Shown: positions 8,684-17,835, numbered from the stretch's first letter. The stretch is 64,000 nucleotides of DNA from DATBAT01 sp963824805 (GCA_963824805.1 CAWGQZ010000061.1:24430-88429), one strand, 5' to 3'. Notes: a model not told the origin generated them from the sequence alone. Made by a program: numbers and translations.

Positions 8684-10777
8684 ATGCGGCGTCTAGCGAT
8701 TCTGGCGGTCACTATCTTTCTGAGTGCGATGTCTGTTGCCGGCCCCAACCCCAATCCGCCCGACGCCTCTACCGAAATGCCGAAGATGGAGCGCTTCAAT
8801 CCTGACCAGGTAGACAAAGCACTTGACCCTTGCAATGACTTCTTCGAGTACGCCTGCAAAAAGTGGAACCAGGCCAATCCCATTCCGCCCGACCAGGCCG
8901 GATGGGGCACCTTCAACTCCTTGGCGATCTGGAACGTTGCTGCCGTCCACAACACGCTGGAAGCCTCAGCCGCCGCCCAAGCCCCAACTCCGGTGGAGAA
9001 GCAGGTTGGCAGCTACTACTCTTCCTGCATGGATGAAGATGCGATCAACAAAGCCGGTATTACGCCGCTCAAGCCTGCTCTTGATCGTATTGACGGACTT
9101 AAAAACAAGAATGATCTGCCGGCAGTCGTCGCGTCCCTGCACCAGATTATCCGGCCGGCGAACCTGAATTTCATCGATGCGGCTTATCCCGGAATACTTT
9201 TCGGCGTTTACTCTTCGCCTGACTATGACGACGCCCGCGTCATGCTGGCCACGCTCGATCAATCCGGTATGGGTTTGCCCGGCCGCGAGTTTTACCTGAA
9301 CGACGACGACAAGTCCAAGCAGATTCGCGAAAAGTACGTGAAATACATCAGCAGCCTTCTGCAGCTAAGTGGAGAGCCGCAGAGCAAGGCGGAGGCTGAT
9401 TCCCAAATCATCCTTTCGATGGAAACTTCGCTGGCAAAAGCCGCGATGGAGATCATTCCTCGTCGCGATCCCAAGAATGTAAACAACAAGATGTCGTTGA
9501 AGCAGGTGCAGGCGGTGACCCCGTCGTTCAACTGGAATCAATATTTCTCGGCGATGCACACCCAGGCCCAACCCAACTACCTGGTAACGGCGCCTGACTT
9601 CTTCCGCGGCGTCGAGAAACTGATCGCGTCCGAATCGCTCGACCACTGGAAAGCCTACCTGCGGTTTTCCATTCTTCGTATGGAAGCTTCATCGATGAGC
9701 CAGCCCTTCGTCGAAGCCAATTTCGATTTCTTCAGCCGCACTCTTTCAGGGGCACAGCAGATCCAGCCCCGCTGGCGCCGCTGCTCCATCTACGCCGACG
9801 CCGATCTCGGTGAAGCCGTGGGCCAGGCCTACGTCACGAAATATTTCCCGCCGGAAAGCAAAGAACGCATGCTGAAGATGGTGAAGGCTATTCGTGAAGC
9901 GCTTGATGAGGACATCGACTCGCTTACCTGGATGTCGCCAGCAACCAAAAAGCTCGCCCACGAAAAGCTCGACGCCCAGGTCGACAAGATCGGATACCCC
10001 GACCACTGGCGCAACTATTCCAGCCTAGACATCAAGCGCGATGACTTCCTCGGAAACGTGCAGCGGGCCTCTAAATTCGAAATCGAGCGCCGCCTGGCAC
10101 AGGCCGGAAAGCCTGCGGACCGCGCGCTTTGGGGAATGACTCCGCCAACCGTGAATGCGTACGAAGATGCCCAGACCAACACGATCAACTTCCCGGCAGG
10201 AATTCTGCAGCCGCCATTCTTTGAACTCTCACAGATCGATGCGGTAAATTTCGGTGGAATCGGAATGGTGATCGGCCATGAAATCATTCATGGCTACGAC
10301 GACCAGGGAAGGAAGTTCGACAAGGACGGCAACCTCAAGGACTGGTGGACCAAGGACGATGCGGCCAGCTACGACGAGCGCGGAAAATGCATCTCCGACG
10401 AATATACCCAGGAGGTGCCGGAAGCCGGTGTCAAGCAGAACGGCAAGCTGAGCCTGGGTGAAGACACCGCCGACAACGGAGGAATTCACATAGCGCTAGC
10501 CGGCCTCGAAAGCACGCTAAAGGCGAATGGTAAGACTCTGGAAAGCCCTGCCGGCAACGGCCTCACCCAGGAGCAGTCCTTCTTCCTCTCCTTCGCCAAC
10601 ATCTGGTGCGGAGCCAATCGCCCCGAAGCCGCCCGCACTGCGGTAATGACCCAGGGTCACTCGCTTAATCGCTATCGCGTGAACAACGTGATCGCCAACG
10701 TAAATGAGTTTGCCCATGCCTTCGGCTGCAAAGCCGGCCAGCCCATGGTCCACCAGAACGCCTGCCGCGTCTGGTAA
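8684..10777 (+). CDS. M13-family zinc metallopeptidase (neprilysin/PepO type)
   Basis: About 697 residues from the ATG at 8684, which directly precedes a signal peptide (RRLAILAVTIFLSAMSVAG) and follows AGGGAG. An in-frame ATG at 8642 would bury the signal peptide. The N-terminal M13 region starts with DPCNDFFEYACKKW. The zinc site is GHEIIHGYDDQGRKFD near residue 532, with the third ligand in GEDTADNGGI near 592. The protein ends in the classic C-terminal CRVW. Members are secreted or periplasmic oligopeptidases. All catalytic residues are present. It stands alone in a rightward unit. Confidence 0.95.
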   Translation: MRRLAILAVTIFLSAMSVAGPNPNPPDASTEMPKMERFNPDQVDKALDPCNDFFEYACKKWNQANPIPPDQAGWGTFNSLAIWNVAAVHNTLEASAAAQAPTPVEKQVGSYYSSCMDEDAINKAGITPLKPALDRIDGLKNKNDLPAVVASLHQIIRPANLNFIDAAYPGILFGVYSSPDYDDARVMLATLDQSGMGLPGREFYLNDDDKSKQIREKYVKYISSLLQLSGEPQSKAEADSQIILSMETSLAKAAMEIIPRRDPKNVNNKMSLKQVQAVTPSFNWNQYFSAMHTQAQPNYLVTAPDFFRGVEKLIASESLDHWKAYLRFSILRMEASSMSQPFVEANFDFFSRTLSGAQQIQPRWRRCSIYADADLGEAVGQAYVTKYFPPESKERMLKMVKAIREALDEDIDSLTWMSPATKKLAHEKLDAQVDKIGYPDHWRNYSSLDIKRDDFLGNVQRASKFEIERRLAQAGKPADRALWGMTPPTVNAYEDAQTNTINFPAGILQPPFFELSQIDAVNFGGIGMVIGHEIIHGYDDQGRKFDKDGNLKDWWTKDDAASYDERGKCISDEYTQEVPEAGVKQNGKLSLGEDTADNGGIHIALAGLESTLKANGKTLESPAGNGLTQEQSFFLSFANIWCGANRPEAARTAVMTQGHSLNRYRVNNVIANVNEFAHAFGCKAGQPMVHQNACRVW

Positions 10778-10841
10778 ACGGCCACGGTGCGAAATTCGGG
10801 CCTCACTCCAGCCATCTCGCGAAATGCGAGAATCTTACTTG

Positions 10842-11054
10842 ATGGACACTCTCCGACATGTCCCCAATCCTGGCTTATGCGCCAACTGCCAATTCAAGAG
10901 GCAAATCCAATCGGATCGTGGCTCCGTCTTTTACTTTTGCGAACGCGCCAAAACCGATCCCAATTTTCCCAAATACCCCAGGCTCCCGGTTTTGCAATGC
11001 GCTGGCTATGACCCAAGCCCAGCTGCGTCAAACGAAAAATCCAAGCCCGGGTAA
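10842..11054 (+). CDS. Small four-cysteine protein, putative metal-binding
   Basis: This 70-residue protein starts MDTLRHVPNPGLCANC and carries C-x2-C, a third cysteine in FYFCERA and a fourth in LQCAGYDP. The pattern fits a zinc ribbon or an iron-sulfur knuckle. An in-frame ATG lies 18 bases upstream (10824), and the start is uncertain between the two. It follows the M13 peptidase by 64 bases, with glutamine synthetase 200 bases beyond. I do not recognise the family or its role, although the regular spacing of cysteines and the proline-rich linker argue for a real folded protein. Confidence 0.65.
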   Translation: MDTLRHVPNPGLCANCQFKRQIQSDRGSVFYFCERAKTDPNFPKYPRLPVLQCAGYDPSPAASNEKSKPG

Positions 11055-11254
11055 CCGCCCGATAGTAACCACGTTTTCCACAGCAGGCGCCGTATAAGCC
11101 CATTCAGGGCCAATTCACATCCGACCCGCGAAAAATTCCTTTGATATACCCTATAAGCTAATTTGATTGGCTGGATACCCACGGGCGCGATACGCTATCC
11201 GGTCAAGTCGCAGTCGCCCCGAAGAAACAATTCACTACAACTTTAAGGAGATCC

Positions 11255-12685
11255 ATGTCGACCGAACTACGCAACTTTTTGGCGCTATCGTATGAGGAGT
11301 TGGAAGAGCTGAATTTGAAGGCGAAAGAGCAGCGCAAGAACCGCGTTGCCCTCCACAAAATTCAGGATGAGCGGCTGCAATATCTGACCGACGAAAAGCG
11401 GATTAAAGCGGTGACAGTACTGTTCAGCGACCTCGAAGGCCGTCTGCACATGCTGGACTATGACAAGAAATTTCTGATCAAGAGTTGGGACAACCTTACC
11501 TTCGACGGATCCTCCATCCGTGGCTTTACCGCGCAACGTGAGAGCGATTTGCGCCTTGGCATCGACTGGAGCGCCTTCTACTGGGGTCCAGCCGACTTCT
11601 TCGGCTCCGGTAAGGTGCTGGTATTCGGCGAAGTTATCGACAAGGGCGGCGAAGCCTACAGTGGCGACATCCGTGGCGTTCTCAAGGGATACGCCGAAGG
11701 ACTCCATAAGAAGGAAGGTTACACGCTTAACGCCGCCAACGAAATTGAAGGCTTTCTATTCAAAGGAGCAGATGCCGAACGGCACTACACCGAAACCGGC
11801 AAGTTCGAATACGTAAATACCGGTGGCTACTATCACTCCCTGCCCGGCGACCCGCTCCGCACCTTCATCGACACAACCGCCGAAGTGCAGCGCGCCATGG
11901 GTTTCCAGAACGAGAAAGACCACCCGGAAGTTGCGCCTTCGCAGTTTGAAATCAACTACGGTTACGGTGAAGTGGTCGCCGCTGCCGACCAGATCCAGCT
12001 TTACAAACTGATCTGCCGTGAAGTCGCCACTAAGATGGGGCTGTCGGCATGCTTCCTCCCCAAGCCGGTTGTCGGCGTCAACGGAAACGGCATGCACACC
12101 AACGTTTCCATCAGCAAAGGCGGCAAGAATCTCTTCTGGGATCCCAAGGGTGAAGAGAAGCTAAGCAAAGCCGGATGGTCGTTCGTGGACAAGATCCTCA
12201 CCCACGGCAACGACATCTGCCTGCTATTAAACGCCAGCGTTAACGCCTATCGCCGTCTCGACCCGCATTTCGAAGCCCCCAACCAGATCAAGGCCTCGGC
12301 CGTCGATCGCGGATCGATGGTCCGCATTCCGATCGGCAACGACAAGAGCATGCGCGTAGAAGTTCGCTCGGTCGGACCGGACGCAAATCCTTACATGGTG
12401 CTCTACTCGATCTTCCGGACCGGAATTGACGGAGACACCGCGAAAATCAAAAACCTGCGCCAGGCCGAGCGCTATTTGCCAGACAACATCTACACTGCTC
12501 TGGACAACTTCCGCAAAGCCGATTGGACCACAGAACTTCTCGGTGCCGATGTGAAAGAACGCTACGCAGAACTGAAACAGGCATCCGCAGACCGTTGCGC
12601 TCGCCTGCTCGGTTCGGTAGTCAAAGCACCCGAAGTCCAGTTCCATCACGAGGTTTACAACCAGTTCCTTTGGAACCAGTTCTAG
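11255..12685 (+). CDS. glnA: Type I glutamine synthetase
   Basis: This 476-residue enzyme makes glutamine from glutamate, ammonia and ATP. The core motifs are present: FDGSSIRGF, NEIEGFLF (metal ligands), APSQFEINYG, NGNGMHTNVSI, the long NASVNAYRRLDPHFEAPNQI segment and the arginine motif in MRVEVRSVGPDANPY. It has an N-terminal extension of about 40 residues, rich in Glu/Lys. The region that normally carries the adenylylated tyrosine (NLY-x-LPPE) is shortened to RYLPDNIYTALDNF, so adenylylation control looks absent. AAGGAG lies seven bases before the ATG, and an intrinsic terminator follows. Confidence 0.93.
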   Translation: MSTELRNFLALSYEELEELNLKAKEQRKNRVALHKIQDERLQYLTDEKRIKAVTVLFSDLEGRLHMLDYDKKFLIKSWDNLTFDGSSIRGFTAQRESDLRLGIDWSAFYWGPADFFGSGKVLVFGEVIDKGGEAYSGDIRGVLKGYAEGLHKKEGYTLNAANEIEGFLFKGADAERHYTETGKFEYVNTGGYYHSLPGDPLRTFIDTTAEVQRAMGFQNEKDHPEVAPSQFEINYGYGEVVAAADQIQLYKLICREVATKMGLSACFLPKPVVGVNGNGMHTNVSISKGGKNLFWDPKGEEKLSKAGWSFVDKILTHGNDICLLLNASVNAYRRLDPHFEAPNQIKASAVDRGSMVRIPIGNDKSMRVEVRSVGPDANPYMVLYSIFRTGIDGDTAKIKNLRQAERYLPDNIYTALDNFRKADWTTELLGADVKERYAELKQASADRCARLLGSVVKAPEVQFHHEVYNQFLWNQF

Positions 12686-12709
12686 AAGCTCGCAATACCT
12701 CAAGGCTGC

Positions 12710-12742
12710 CCCGCTGGAGTCCGCTTCAGCGGGTTTTTCTTT
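12710..12742 (+). terminator. Intrinsic terminator of glnA
   Basis: CCCGCTGGAG and CTTCAGCGGG pair over ten positions (one G-T) across a four-base loop, followed by TTTTTCTTT. It lies 24 bases after the glutamine synthetase stop. Confidence 0.88.
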
Positions 12743-12841
12743 GGTTTTTGCGCTTTTCATTCCGAGCATAATCACAGGAGCGCGTTTCCCACATCCGCAG
12801 CATGCAACTCTCCCCGGTCACTTCGCGCTGAAATGGAACCA

Positions 12842-12867
12842 TTGACCGACCGCTCCCTTGCTATAAT
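12842..12867 (+). promoter_or_regulatory. Candidate sigma70 promoter of the ankyrin gene
   Basis: A perfect TATAAT (12862-12867) lies 128 bases upstream of the ankyrin start, with TTGACC at 12842-12847. The 14-base spacer is shorter than the usual 17, so the -10 element is convincing and the -35 element is doubtful. The stretch 12743-12994 holds no gene that I can see. Confidence 0.5.
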
Positions 12868-12994
12868 TCGACAGCGCGTAGGGGCGCTACCGGTCCGCGG
12901 AAAGGGATTTTCCCACCTTCTCGAATCTTGAAAGTAGCTAAACCTTCTTTCAGCCCGTTATGCGGACGATGGGCGCGATTTGAAAGGAGGTCGT

Positions 12995-14470
12995 ATGCCG
13001 ACCCATCCCGAAGTTGTCCGCCTCAATCTGGAGTACTACCGAAAACAAGCAAAAGCCTTGCTGAAAGCCGCGAAATTGGGCGACCCTGCCGCACGCAAGC
13101 GTCTTGTCACTCCCACACCCGCTCTGCATGACGCTCAATTCGTCATTGCCCGCGAGCAGGGATTCTCGAACTGGCCGCGATTCAAGGCTTTCATCATCGA
13201 TTCCAATCTCGACTTTCAGCAACTGACGGATGCGTTTGTCGGTGCGGCAGTTTCCAATGGCAAGCGGGCGGAAGAAATGCTACAGGCGCATCCGGCGCTG
13301 GCGCGCGCTGGATTTTACGTGGCTCTCGTGCTTGGTTACGCCGCTGCGGTAGAACACGCGATCGAGCGCCATCCTGAACTGCTGAATGCCAAGACCGGAC
13401 CGCAACATTGCGAACCGCTTCTCTACGTGTGCTTCTCCCGCTTCGCCAATCCCAAGTCGTCATACTCGGCGGGCCTCACCGAAACGGTGCGAGTTCTGTT
13501 GCGGCATGGTGCAAACCCGAATCCCTTCTACCTCTTCGAAAACCGCGCGGACATGCCGCTCTCCTGTCTCTACGGAGCCACTGGCCTGAACAACAATGTC
13601 GAGATGGGACGCGCACTGCTCGACGCCGGGGCCAATCCAAATGACAATGAGTCGCTTTACCATTCCCTCGAACATCCGGACCTGGCCTGCACCCGGCTGC
13701 TTCTGGAACGGGGCGCTACCGCCCTTGGAACCAACGCGTTGAAGCATGTTCTGGACCGGGAAGAAATTGAAGGTCTGAAGCTCCTGCTGGCGGCGGGAGC
13801 TGATCCTAACGAAACCAACGATCGCGGAGAGGCGGCGTTGCATTGGGCGGTGTGGCGTGGCAGGAGCGAAGAGATTGTTCGACTGCTGCTCGCGGGCGGG
13901 GCGAACCCAAATACAAAACGAAACGACGGCCGCACTGCCTACGCACTCGCCGCAATCAGCGGCCAAACCCAGATCGCCGAACTCTTGCGCAAACGTGGCG
14001 CAAACACCGAACTGCAGACGCTCGATCAATTCATTGCGTCGCGGATTGCATCTGCGAATCACGGGCCAGCTTCTGTAAGCATGCCGTCCGGGCAGGAACG
14101 GCTGCTTTCCGATCTCACGCAAGGACATCACACCCGATCAGTGACCGCGTTACTGGACGCGGGCACGCTGATTGATGCGCGCGGCGAAGCCGGAGGTACC
14201 GCCCTGCACTGGGCCTGCTGGAAGGGTTATGCCGATCTGGTAAAGCTTTTGATCGACCGCGGCGCCCCCCTCACCGTTCTCGATACGGAATTCCACGCCA
14301 CACCCGCGGGATGGTTCCACCACGGTACCTCAAACAGTCCCGACGGAGGAGCCCACGCCGAAGTCGCTCGCCTACTGATTGCCGCCAATGCCCCCATGGA
14401 AGGATGTAACACCCCCACCGGCAATACGGAAGTAGACGCCATCCTTCGCGAACATAAGCTGATTGAGTAA
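12995..14470 (+). CDS. Ankyrin-repeat protein
   Basis: This is a 491-residue cytoplasmic protein. The first 70 residues (PEVVRLNLEYYRKQAKALLKAAKLGD...FSNWPRFKAF) match the N-terminal module often seen in bacterial ankyrin proteins. From about residue 75 the protein is mainly ankyrin repeats, e.g. GGTALHWACWKGYADLVKLL, GEAALHWAVWRGRSEEIVRL and NARTAYALAAISGQ-type units. The start is set by AAAGGAGG at 12983-12990, four bases before the ATG. A TTG 15 bases upstream lies inside that ribosome site. The repeats bind proteins. The partner is unknown and the neighbours give no hint. Confidence 0.85.
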   Translation: MPTHPEVVRLNLEYYRKQAKALLKAAKLGDPAARKRLVTPTPALHDAQFVIAREQGFSNWPRFKAFIIDSNLDFQQLTDAFVGAAVSNGKRAEEMLQAHPALARAGFYVALVLGYAAAVEHAIERHPELLNAKTGPQHCEPLLYVCFSRFANPKSSYSAGLTETVRVLLRHGANPNPFYLFENRADMPLSCLYGATGLNNNVEMGRALLDAGANPNDNESLYHSLEHPDLACTRLLLERGATALGTNALKHVLDREEIEGLKLLLAAGADPNETNDRGEAALHWAVWRGRSEEIVRLLLAGGANPNTKRNDGRTAYALAAISGQTQIAELLRKRGANTELQTLDQFIASRIASANHGPASVSMPSGQERLLSDLTQGHHTRSVTALLDAGTLIDARGEAGGTALHWACWKGYADLVKLLIDRGAPLTVLDTEFHATPAGWFHHGTSNSPDGGAHAEVARLLIAANAPMEGCNTPTGNTEVDAILREHKLIE

Positions 14471-14511
14471 GAAGCCAGGAGAAATCGGCCGAAGGTGGCC
14501 ACTCCAGCCCG

Positions 14512-15843
14512 TCAGTCTGCGCCTGAAACGGCGCTGCCCAGGTGGGACGAAGTCACCTCCCTTCTGTACCAATCGACTTTGCGAGTCACGATCATGACAG
14601 CGGCCAGCACGACGAACAGAAGCAGAGAGCCCAGAACCAGGGCGTTGTCTTCGTTGATGAGCAGGCCGTAGACAGCGGCATAGAAGGTGGAAAGCATCGC
14701 GCCGAAAGCGAGACCTCGGCTTATGCTCCGCAGCACGTAGCAAAGATAAAAGGACAGCAGTCCGATACAGGCGAGGCTGGAAAGTACATAGGCTAAGCCG
14801 AAGGCCATATGCTCGGAGAAGCTGACCAACAGCAGGAAAAAGATAGCCAATCCAAAACCGACGAACAGATATTGCAGGGGGTGGATGCGCACTTCGGTGA
14901 GCATCTCGAAGAGAAAGAATCCGGCGAAACTCAGGGTCACGAACAGGATGCCATACTTGGTGGCGCGGTCACTCAATTTATAAGGGTCAATTGGCGTCAA
15001 CAGACGGATGTCTATGCTGTCGATGGCGCTTTCGGCGGTGTGCATTTGAATTTGCGTGCTGGTCGCAAGCGAAGGAATGTCCCAGGTGGCGCGGAAGCCG
15101 TTCTTGTTGAGCTCGCGGGCGCGCGGCAGAAATCTTCCCGCGAACAGGGGCGAGGGCCAGGAGGACGCCATCTCCACATGGTTGAGGTCTCCAGCCGGGA
15201 CTAGACTGAGTTGCTCGGTGCCGGCCAAATTGAGATCGACTGCAAACTCCACCCGTCCGCCCAGGTCGCGCATTCCCTGGAGAGGTATTCGTAAGTTTGG
15301 GCGCCAGGGAAGATTGCAGTCACATCCTTGCAGGATGGGAGTCGCTTTTCCATTAATGGCTGCCTCTGGTAAGCTCACCAGCCCGCGGACATCGGCGACG
15401 AACAAGGCCAGGAACGGCTCTTCCCATTCCACACTGGAATCGGGTTTTGACGCCGGAACGTCGAACGCGCCTTTGAGTTGCATAGCTGAGGTGTAAACCG
15501 TCACCTTGTAGAGCCCGTGCCGGCGTTCTTCTGGTGACACTTTTCCCTTAACATCCAAGGTGCGAGGAAACGCGGTCGCAGCCAAGGAGAGAACGTGTTC
15601 AACTTTCTTCTTTCCTCCTTTCCCGTCGTCTTCCGTGGTGATGCTGGTTTGTTTGTAAGGGCGAACCAGCACGGGACCGATCACGCTTTGTTGTCCGGCA
15701 GTGCTCTCCTCGATGCTCTTGACGGCTTCTCGGCGATAGCGTTCGCGATCCCCAACCACGGCATTCACCAGCATCAGGGCAATCAGGATTACACCGGCGA
15801 TTAGGCTGACTACCATCATCTTGGGTATGGCATTGTCTTTCAT
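14512..15843 (-). CDS. creD: CreD-type inner membrane protein
   Basis: About 443 residues with the CreD layout: an N-terminal membrane segment (KMMVVSLIAGVILIALMLVNAVVG), a large periplasmic region starting RERYRREAVKSIEESTAGQQSVIGPVLVRPY, and a C-terminal block of about six membrane helices. GGAGGA five bases upstream fixes the ATG at 15843 rather than the TTG/ATG pair 24-27 bases before it. In Enterobacteria CreD belongs to the CreBC stress regulon. Here no CreBC is seen, and control is more likely by the winged-helix regulator encoded just upstream (see the palindrome at 15870). Confidence 0.88.
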   Translation of the reverse strand: MKDNAIPKMMVVSLIAGVILIALMLVNAVVGDRERYRREAVKSIEESTAGQQSVIGPVLVRPYKQTSITTEDDGKGGKKKVEHVLSLAATAFPRTLDVKGKVSPEERRHGLYKVTVYTSAMQLKGAFDVPASKPDSSVEWEEPFLALFVADVRGLVSLPEAAINGKATPILQGCDCNLPWRPNLRIPLQGMRDLGGRVEFAVDLNLAGTEQLSLVPAGDLNHVEMASSWPSPLFAGRFLPRARELNKNGFRATWDIPSLATSTQIQMHTAESAIDSIDIRLLTPIDPYKLSDRATKYGILFVTLSFAGFFLFEMLTEVRIHPLQYLFVGFGLAIFFLLLVSFSEHMAFGLAYVLSSLACIGLLSFYLCYVLRSISRGLAFGAMLSTFYAAVYGLLINEDNALVLGSLLLFVVLAAVMIVTRKVDWYRREVTSSHLGSAVSGAD

Positions 15844-15869
15844 TGGTCTCCTCCAAGGCCTCGCCATCA

Positions 15870-15886
15870 ACTTTGCACTGCAAAGT
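15870..15886. promoter_or_regulatory. Perfect palindrome ACTTTGCA-C-TGCAAAGT, probable operator of creD
   Basis: A 17-bp perfect palindrome around one central base lies 27-43 bases upstream of the creD start, between it and the regulator gene. A close copy lies before the regulator operon at 16910-16930. The position and sharing suggest binding by the winged-helix protein at 15902. Confidence 0.75.
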
Positions 15887-15901
15887 GAGGAGGCAAATTT
15901 T

Positions 15902-16306
15902 TTAGGCTTCCGAGGCCGTCAGCTTCAGAAGCCCACTACGGGAAGTATCGGACTGTGTTACCTCGGCCGCGTCTTTCACGACCTGTTCCAGAGTCGCGAG
16001 ATATTCGAGATAACGCCCACGTCCCGACGCCGTGATACGCGCGACCGTCTGCGGCCGATTGCGATCATGTCCTTTCACGATCTGCACAACTTTTTCTGCT
16101 TCGAGCACTCGCAGATGGCGGCTCAGATTCCCGTCGGTCAAGGAACAGAGTTGCTTGAGATCATTGAAGGGCAATCCTTTGGGATTGCTGATTAAAGAGG
16201 TAAGAACGCTGAGGCGCGCGCGCTCATGGATCACACGGTCGAGACCCTCATAGGCGAAGCGGCCACCGTTGGCGGGAGGCTTAGGCTTCATTGTCGGCTC
16301 CGTCAC
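15902..16306 (-). CDS. Winged-helix transcriptional regulator (HTH_34/ArsR-like)
   Basis: This 134-residue DNA-binding protein shows IHERARLSVLTSLISNPKGLPFNDLKQLC (helix 1-2), TDGNLSRHLRVLEAEKVV (recognition helix) and a wing ending ARITASGRGRYLEYL, the pattern of the PF13601 winged-helix family. A second possible ATG lies 15 bases inside. It overlaps the membrane-protein gene upstream by 26 bases, so the two are translationally coupled. Such pairs usually form autoregulated units, and the matched palindromes before both this operon and creD support that. The signal sensed is unknown. Confidence 0.85.
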   Translation of the reverse strand: MTEPTMKPKPPANGGRFAYEGLDRVIHERARLSVLTSLISNPKGLPFNDLKQLCSLTDGNLSRHLRVLEAEKVVQIVKGHDRNRPQTVARITASGRGRYLEYLATLEQVVKDAAEVTQSDTSRSGLLKLTASEA

Positions 16307-16907
16307 CGGATCCTGGGGTAGCGACCAGGAGAATTGCAGCTGTGATCCACTGGCCTACACCGAAGGCCAGCCCCATGAGCTGCGGGGCGAGGGCGCGGCT
16401 GCTGCCCAGTGAAATGCAGGTAAGTCCGGTCATCAGGTACCAGGCGCCGACGGCAACCACCGGCCGCGGCAAAAAGCGGCAAGAAGAAAAAACACCGATG
16501 CTGAAGATGATCTGCCACAACCCCGGTAGCATCCAGCACGAAGCCGGGACGTAGTGCACCAAGACGATGGTCAAGAGCGCGCCTGCCACGAGTGATGGCA
16601 GAAACTGCTCAACCGCGGTGCGCAACATCTCATTCGACAGGCCGGAATGCAGGCGGCGGGTGCGTGTATACATCTGCGCACCGGTCAAGGCGGCGGAGAC
16701 AATGGCGGCGCCCATCCAGACGCAAAGGTAAGTGTCCAAATGGTGCTGTGGATCGCGCACCCAAAATGCTTGAGCGCCCGCAGCCACGAACGCAAAGATA
16801 CCGGTGGTGGCCAGCGTGGCGGGGCCATATCCACGAAACTGGGTGCTGCGCGCCATTTCGCGCCGTATGGTGCTGATGTCACCCAGCGCTTTTTGGAGAT
16901 CGTGCAT
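16281..16907 (-). CDS. Six-helix membrane protein paired with the winged-helix regulator
   Basis: 208 residues from the ATG at 16907 (HDLQKALGDISTIRREMARS, then about six hydrophobic helices). A longer frame upstream to 17117 lacks coding character and would run through the palindrome, so I reject it. The short soluble N-terminus followed by helices resembles proteins commonly placed beside HTH_34 regulators and CreD. The regulator starts within the last 26 bases. It may act as sensor or anti-regulator for that protein, which is an inference from gene order only. Confidence 0.75.
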   Translation of the reverse strand: MHDLQKALGDISTIRREMARSTQFRGYGPATLATTGIFAFVAAGAQAFWVRDPQHHLDTYLCVWMGAAIVSAALTGAQMYTRTRRLHSGLSNEMLRTAVEQFLPSLVAGALLTIVLVHYVPASCWMLPGLWQIIFSIGVFSSCRFLPRPVVAVGAWYLMTGLTCISLGSSRALAPQLMGLAFGVGQWITAAILLVATPGSGDGADNEA

Positions 16908-16909
16908 AA

Positions 16910-16930
16910 TTACTTTACAGTGCAAAGTAA
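16910..16930. promoter_or_regulatory. Near-perfect 21-bp palindrome, probable operator of the regulator operon
   Basis: TTACTTTACAGTGCAAAGTAA is a palindrome except for one pair and shares ACTTT-x-CA-x-TG-x-AAAGT with the site at 15870. It ends three bases upstream of the ATG at 16907, so a bound protein would block transcription or translation initiation. Confidence 0.75.
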
Positions 16931-17094
16931 AGGATGGCCTGGGCGTTGTCAAGACTGTTGTGGAAGGCAGGATCCCTTGACTCGCTAGCACGGCGATGGC
17001 TTCAGTCAGGATGAAAGGGTGGGGCCCATGACGAATGGGGTCGCCGTGTCGGCCAGCCTCCGTTCGCATAGAATGTACTGGAGAGGAACGTTCT

Positions 17095-17835
17095 ATGGCA
17101 TTGATGCGAACTTCCAACCCCGCGCTTGGCGACGACGCATTTCGCGCAACTGGAACCGGTTACGGCGAGCCCATGACGATTTCCGGTGCCGTGAACAAGA
17201 CCGGAATCCTGCTGATCTGCGCAGTCGCTACCTCCATCTGGAGTTGGAACCGCTTCCTGGATTCTCCTCAGACCGCGCTTCCTCTGTTGGCGATTGGCGG
17301 CATCGGCGGCTTCATCGTTGCTCTGGTCACCATCTTCAAGAAGGAGTGGTCGCCCATGACCGCTCCCCTGTACGCCCTGCTCGAAGGCCTTGTCATGGGC
17401 AGCGTCTCGGCCATGTATGAGATGCGTTTGCACGGTATCGTCATTCAGGCAGTGGGCCTGACCTTCGGCGTGCTTTTCGCTCTCCTGCTGGCTTACCGGT
17501 CCGGGCTAATCCGTGCCACCGAAAACTTCAAACTGGGGATCGTCGCAGCCACCGGCGGCATTGCGCTTTTCTATCTGGTGCAGTTTGCCCTTGGTTTCTT
17601 CGGAATCCACTTTGCAGCCGTAAACGGCAGCGGCACAATCGGCATCGGCTTCAGTTTGTTCGTGGTGGTGATTGCGGCATTGAATCTGGTTTTGGATTTC
17701 GACTTCATCGAGCGTGGCGCCGAGGCCCGGGCTCCCAAATATATGGAGTGGTACGCCGCATTCGGCCTGATGGTGACTTTGATTTGGCTCTATCTGGAGA
17801 TACTACGGCTTCTGAGTAAGACTCGGCGTCGGTAA
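17095..17835 (+). CDS. Bax inhibitor-1/YccA-type membrane protein
   Basis: About 246 residues with a short polar N-terminus (RTSNPALGDDAFRATGTGYG) and seven hydrophobic segments. It shows the family features GLVMGSVSAMYE in place of EG-x3-G, the run FRxLSGLIRATENFKLGIVAATGG, and a final LDFDFIERGAEARAPKYMEW segment with acidic residues before the last helix. The start at 17095 is preceded by GAGAGGA. An upstream in-frame ATG lacks a ribosome site. The family conducts or gates calcium/proton leak in some bacteria. The role here is unknown. Confidence 0.9.
   Translation: MALMRTSNPALGDDAFRATGTGYGEPMTISGAVNKTGILLICAVATSIWSWNRFLDSPQTALPLLAIGGIGGFIVALVTIFKKEWSPMTAPLYALLEGLVMGSVSAMYEMRLHGIVIQAVGLTFGVLFALLLAYRSGLIRATENFKLGIVAATGGIALFYLVQFALGFFGIHFAAVNGSGTIGIGFSLFVVVIAALNLVLDFDFIERGAEARAPKYMEWYAAFGLMVTLIWLYLEILRLLSKTRRR

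Noticed and set aside
16908..17117. N-terminal extension of the membrane protein at 16281
   Set aside because: It would run through the operator palindrome and has no coding character. The ATG at 16907 starts the conserved part.
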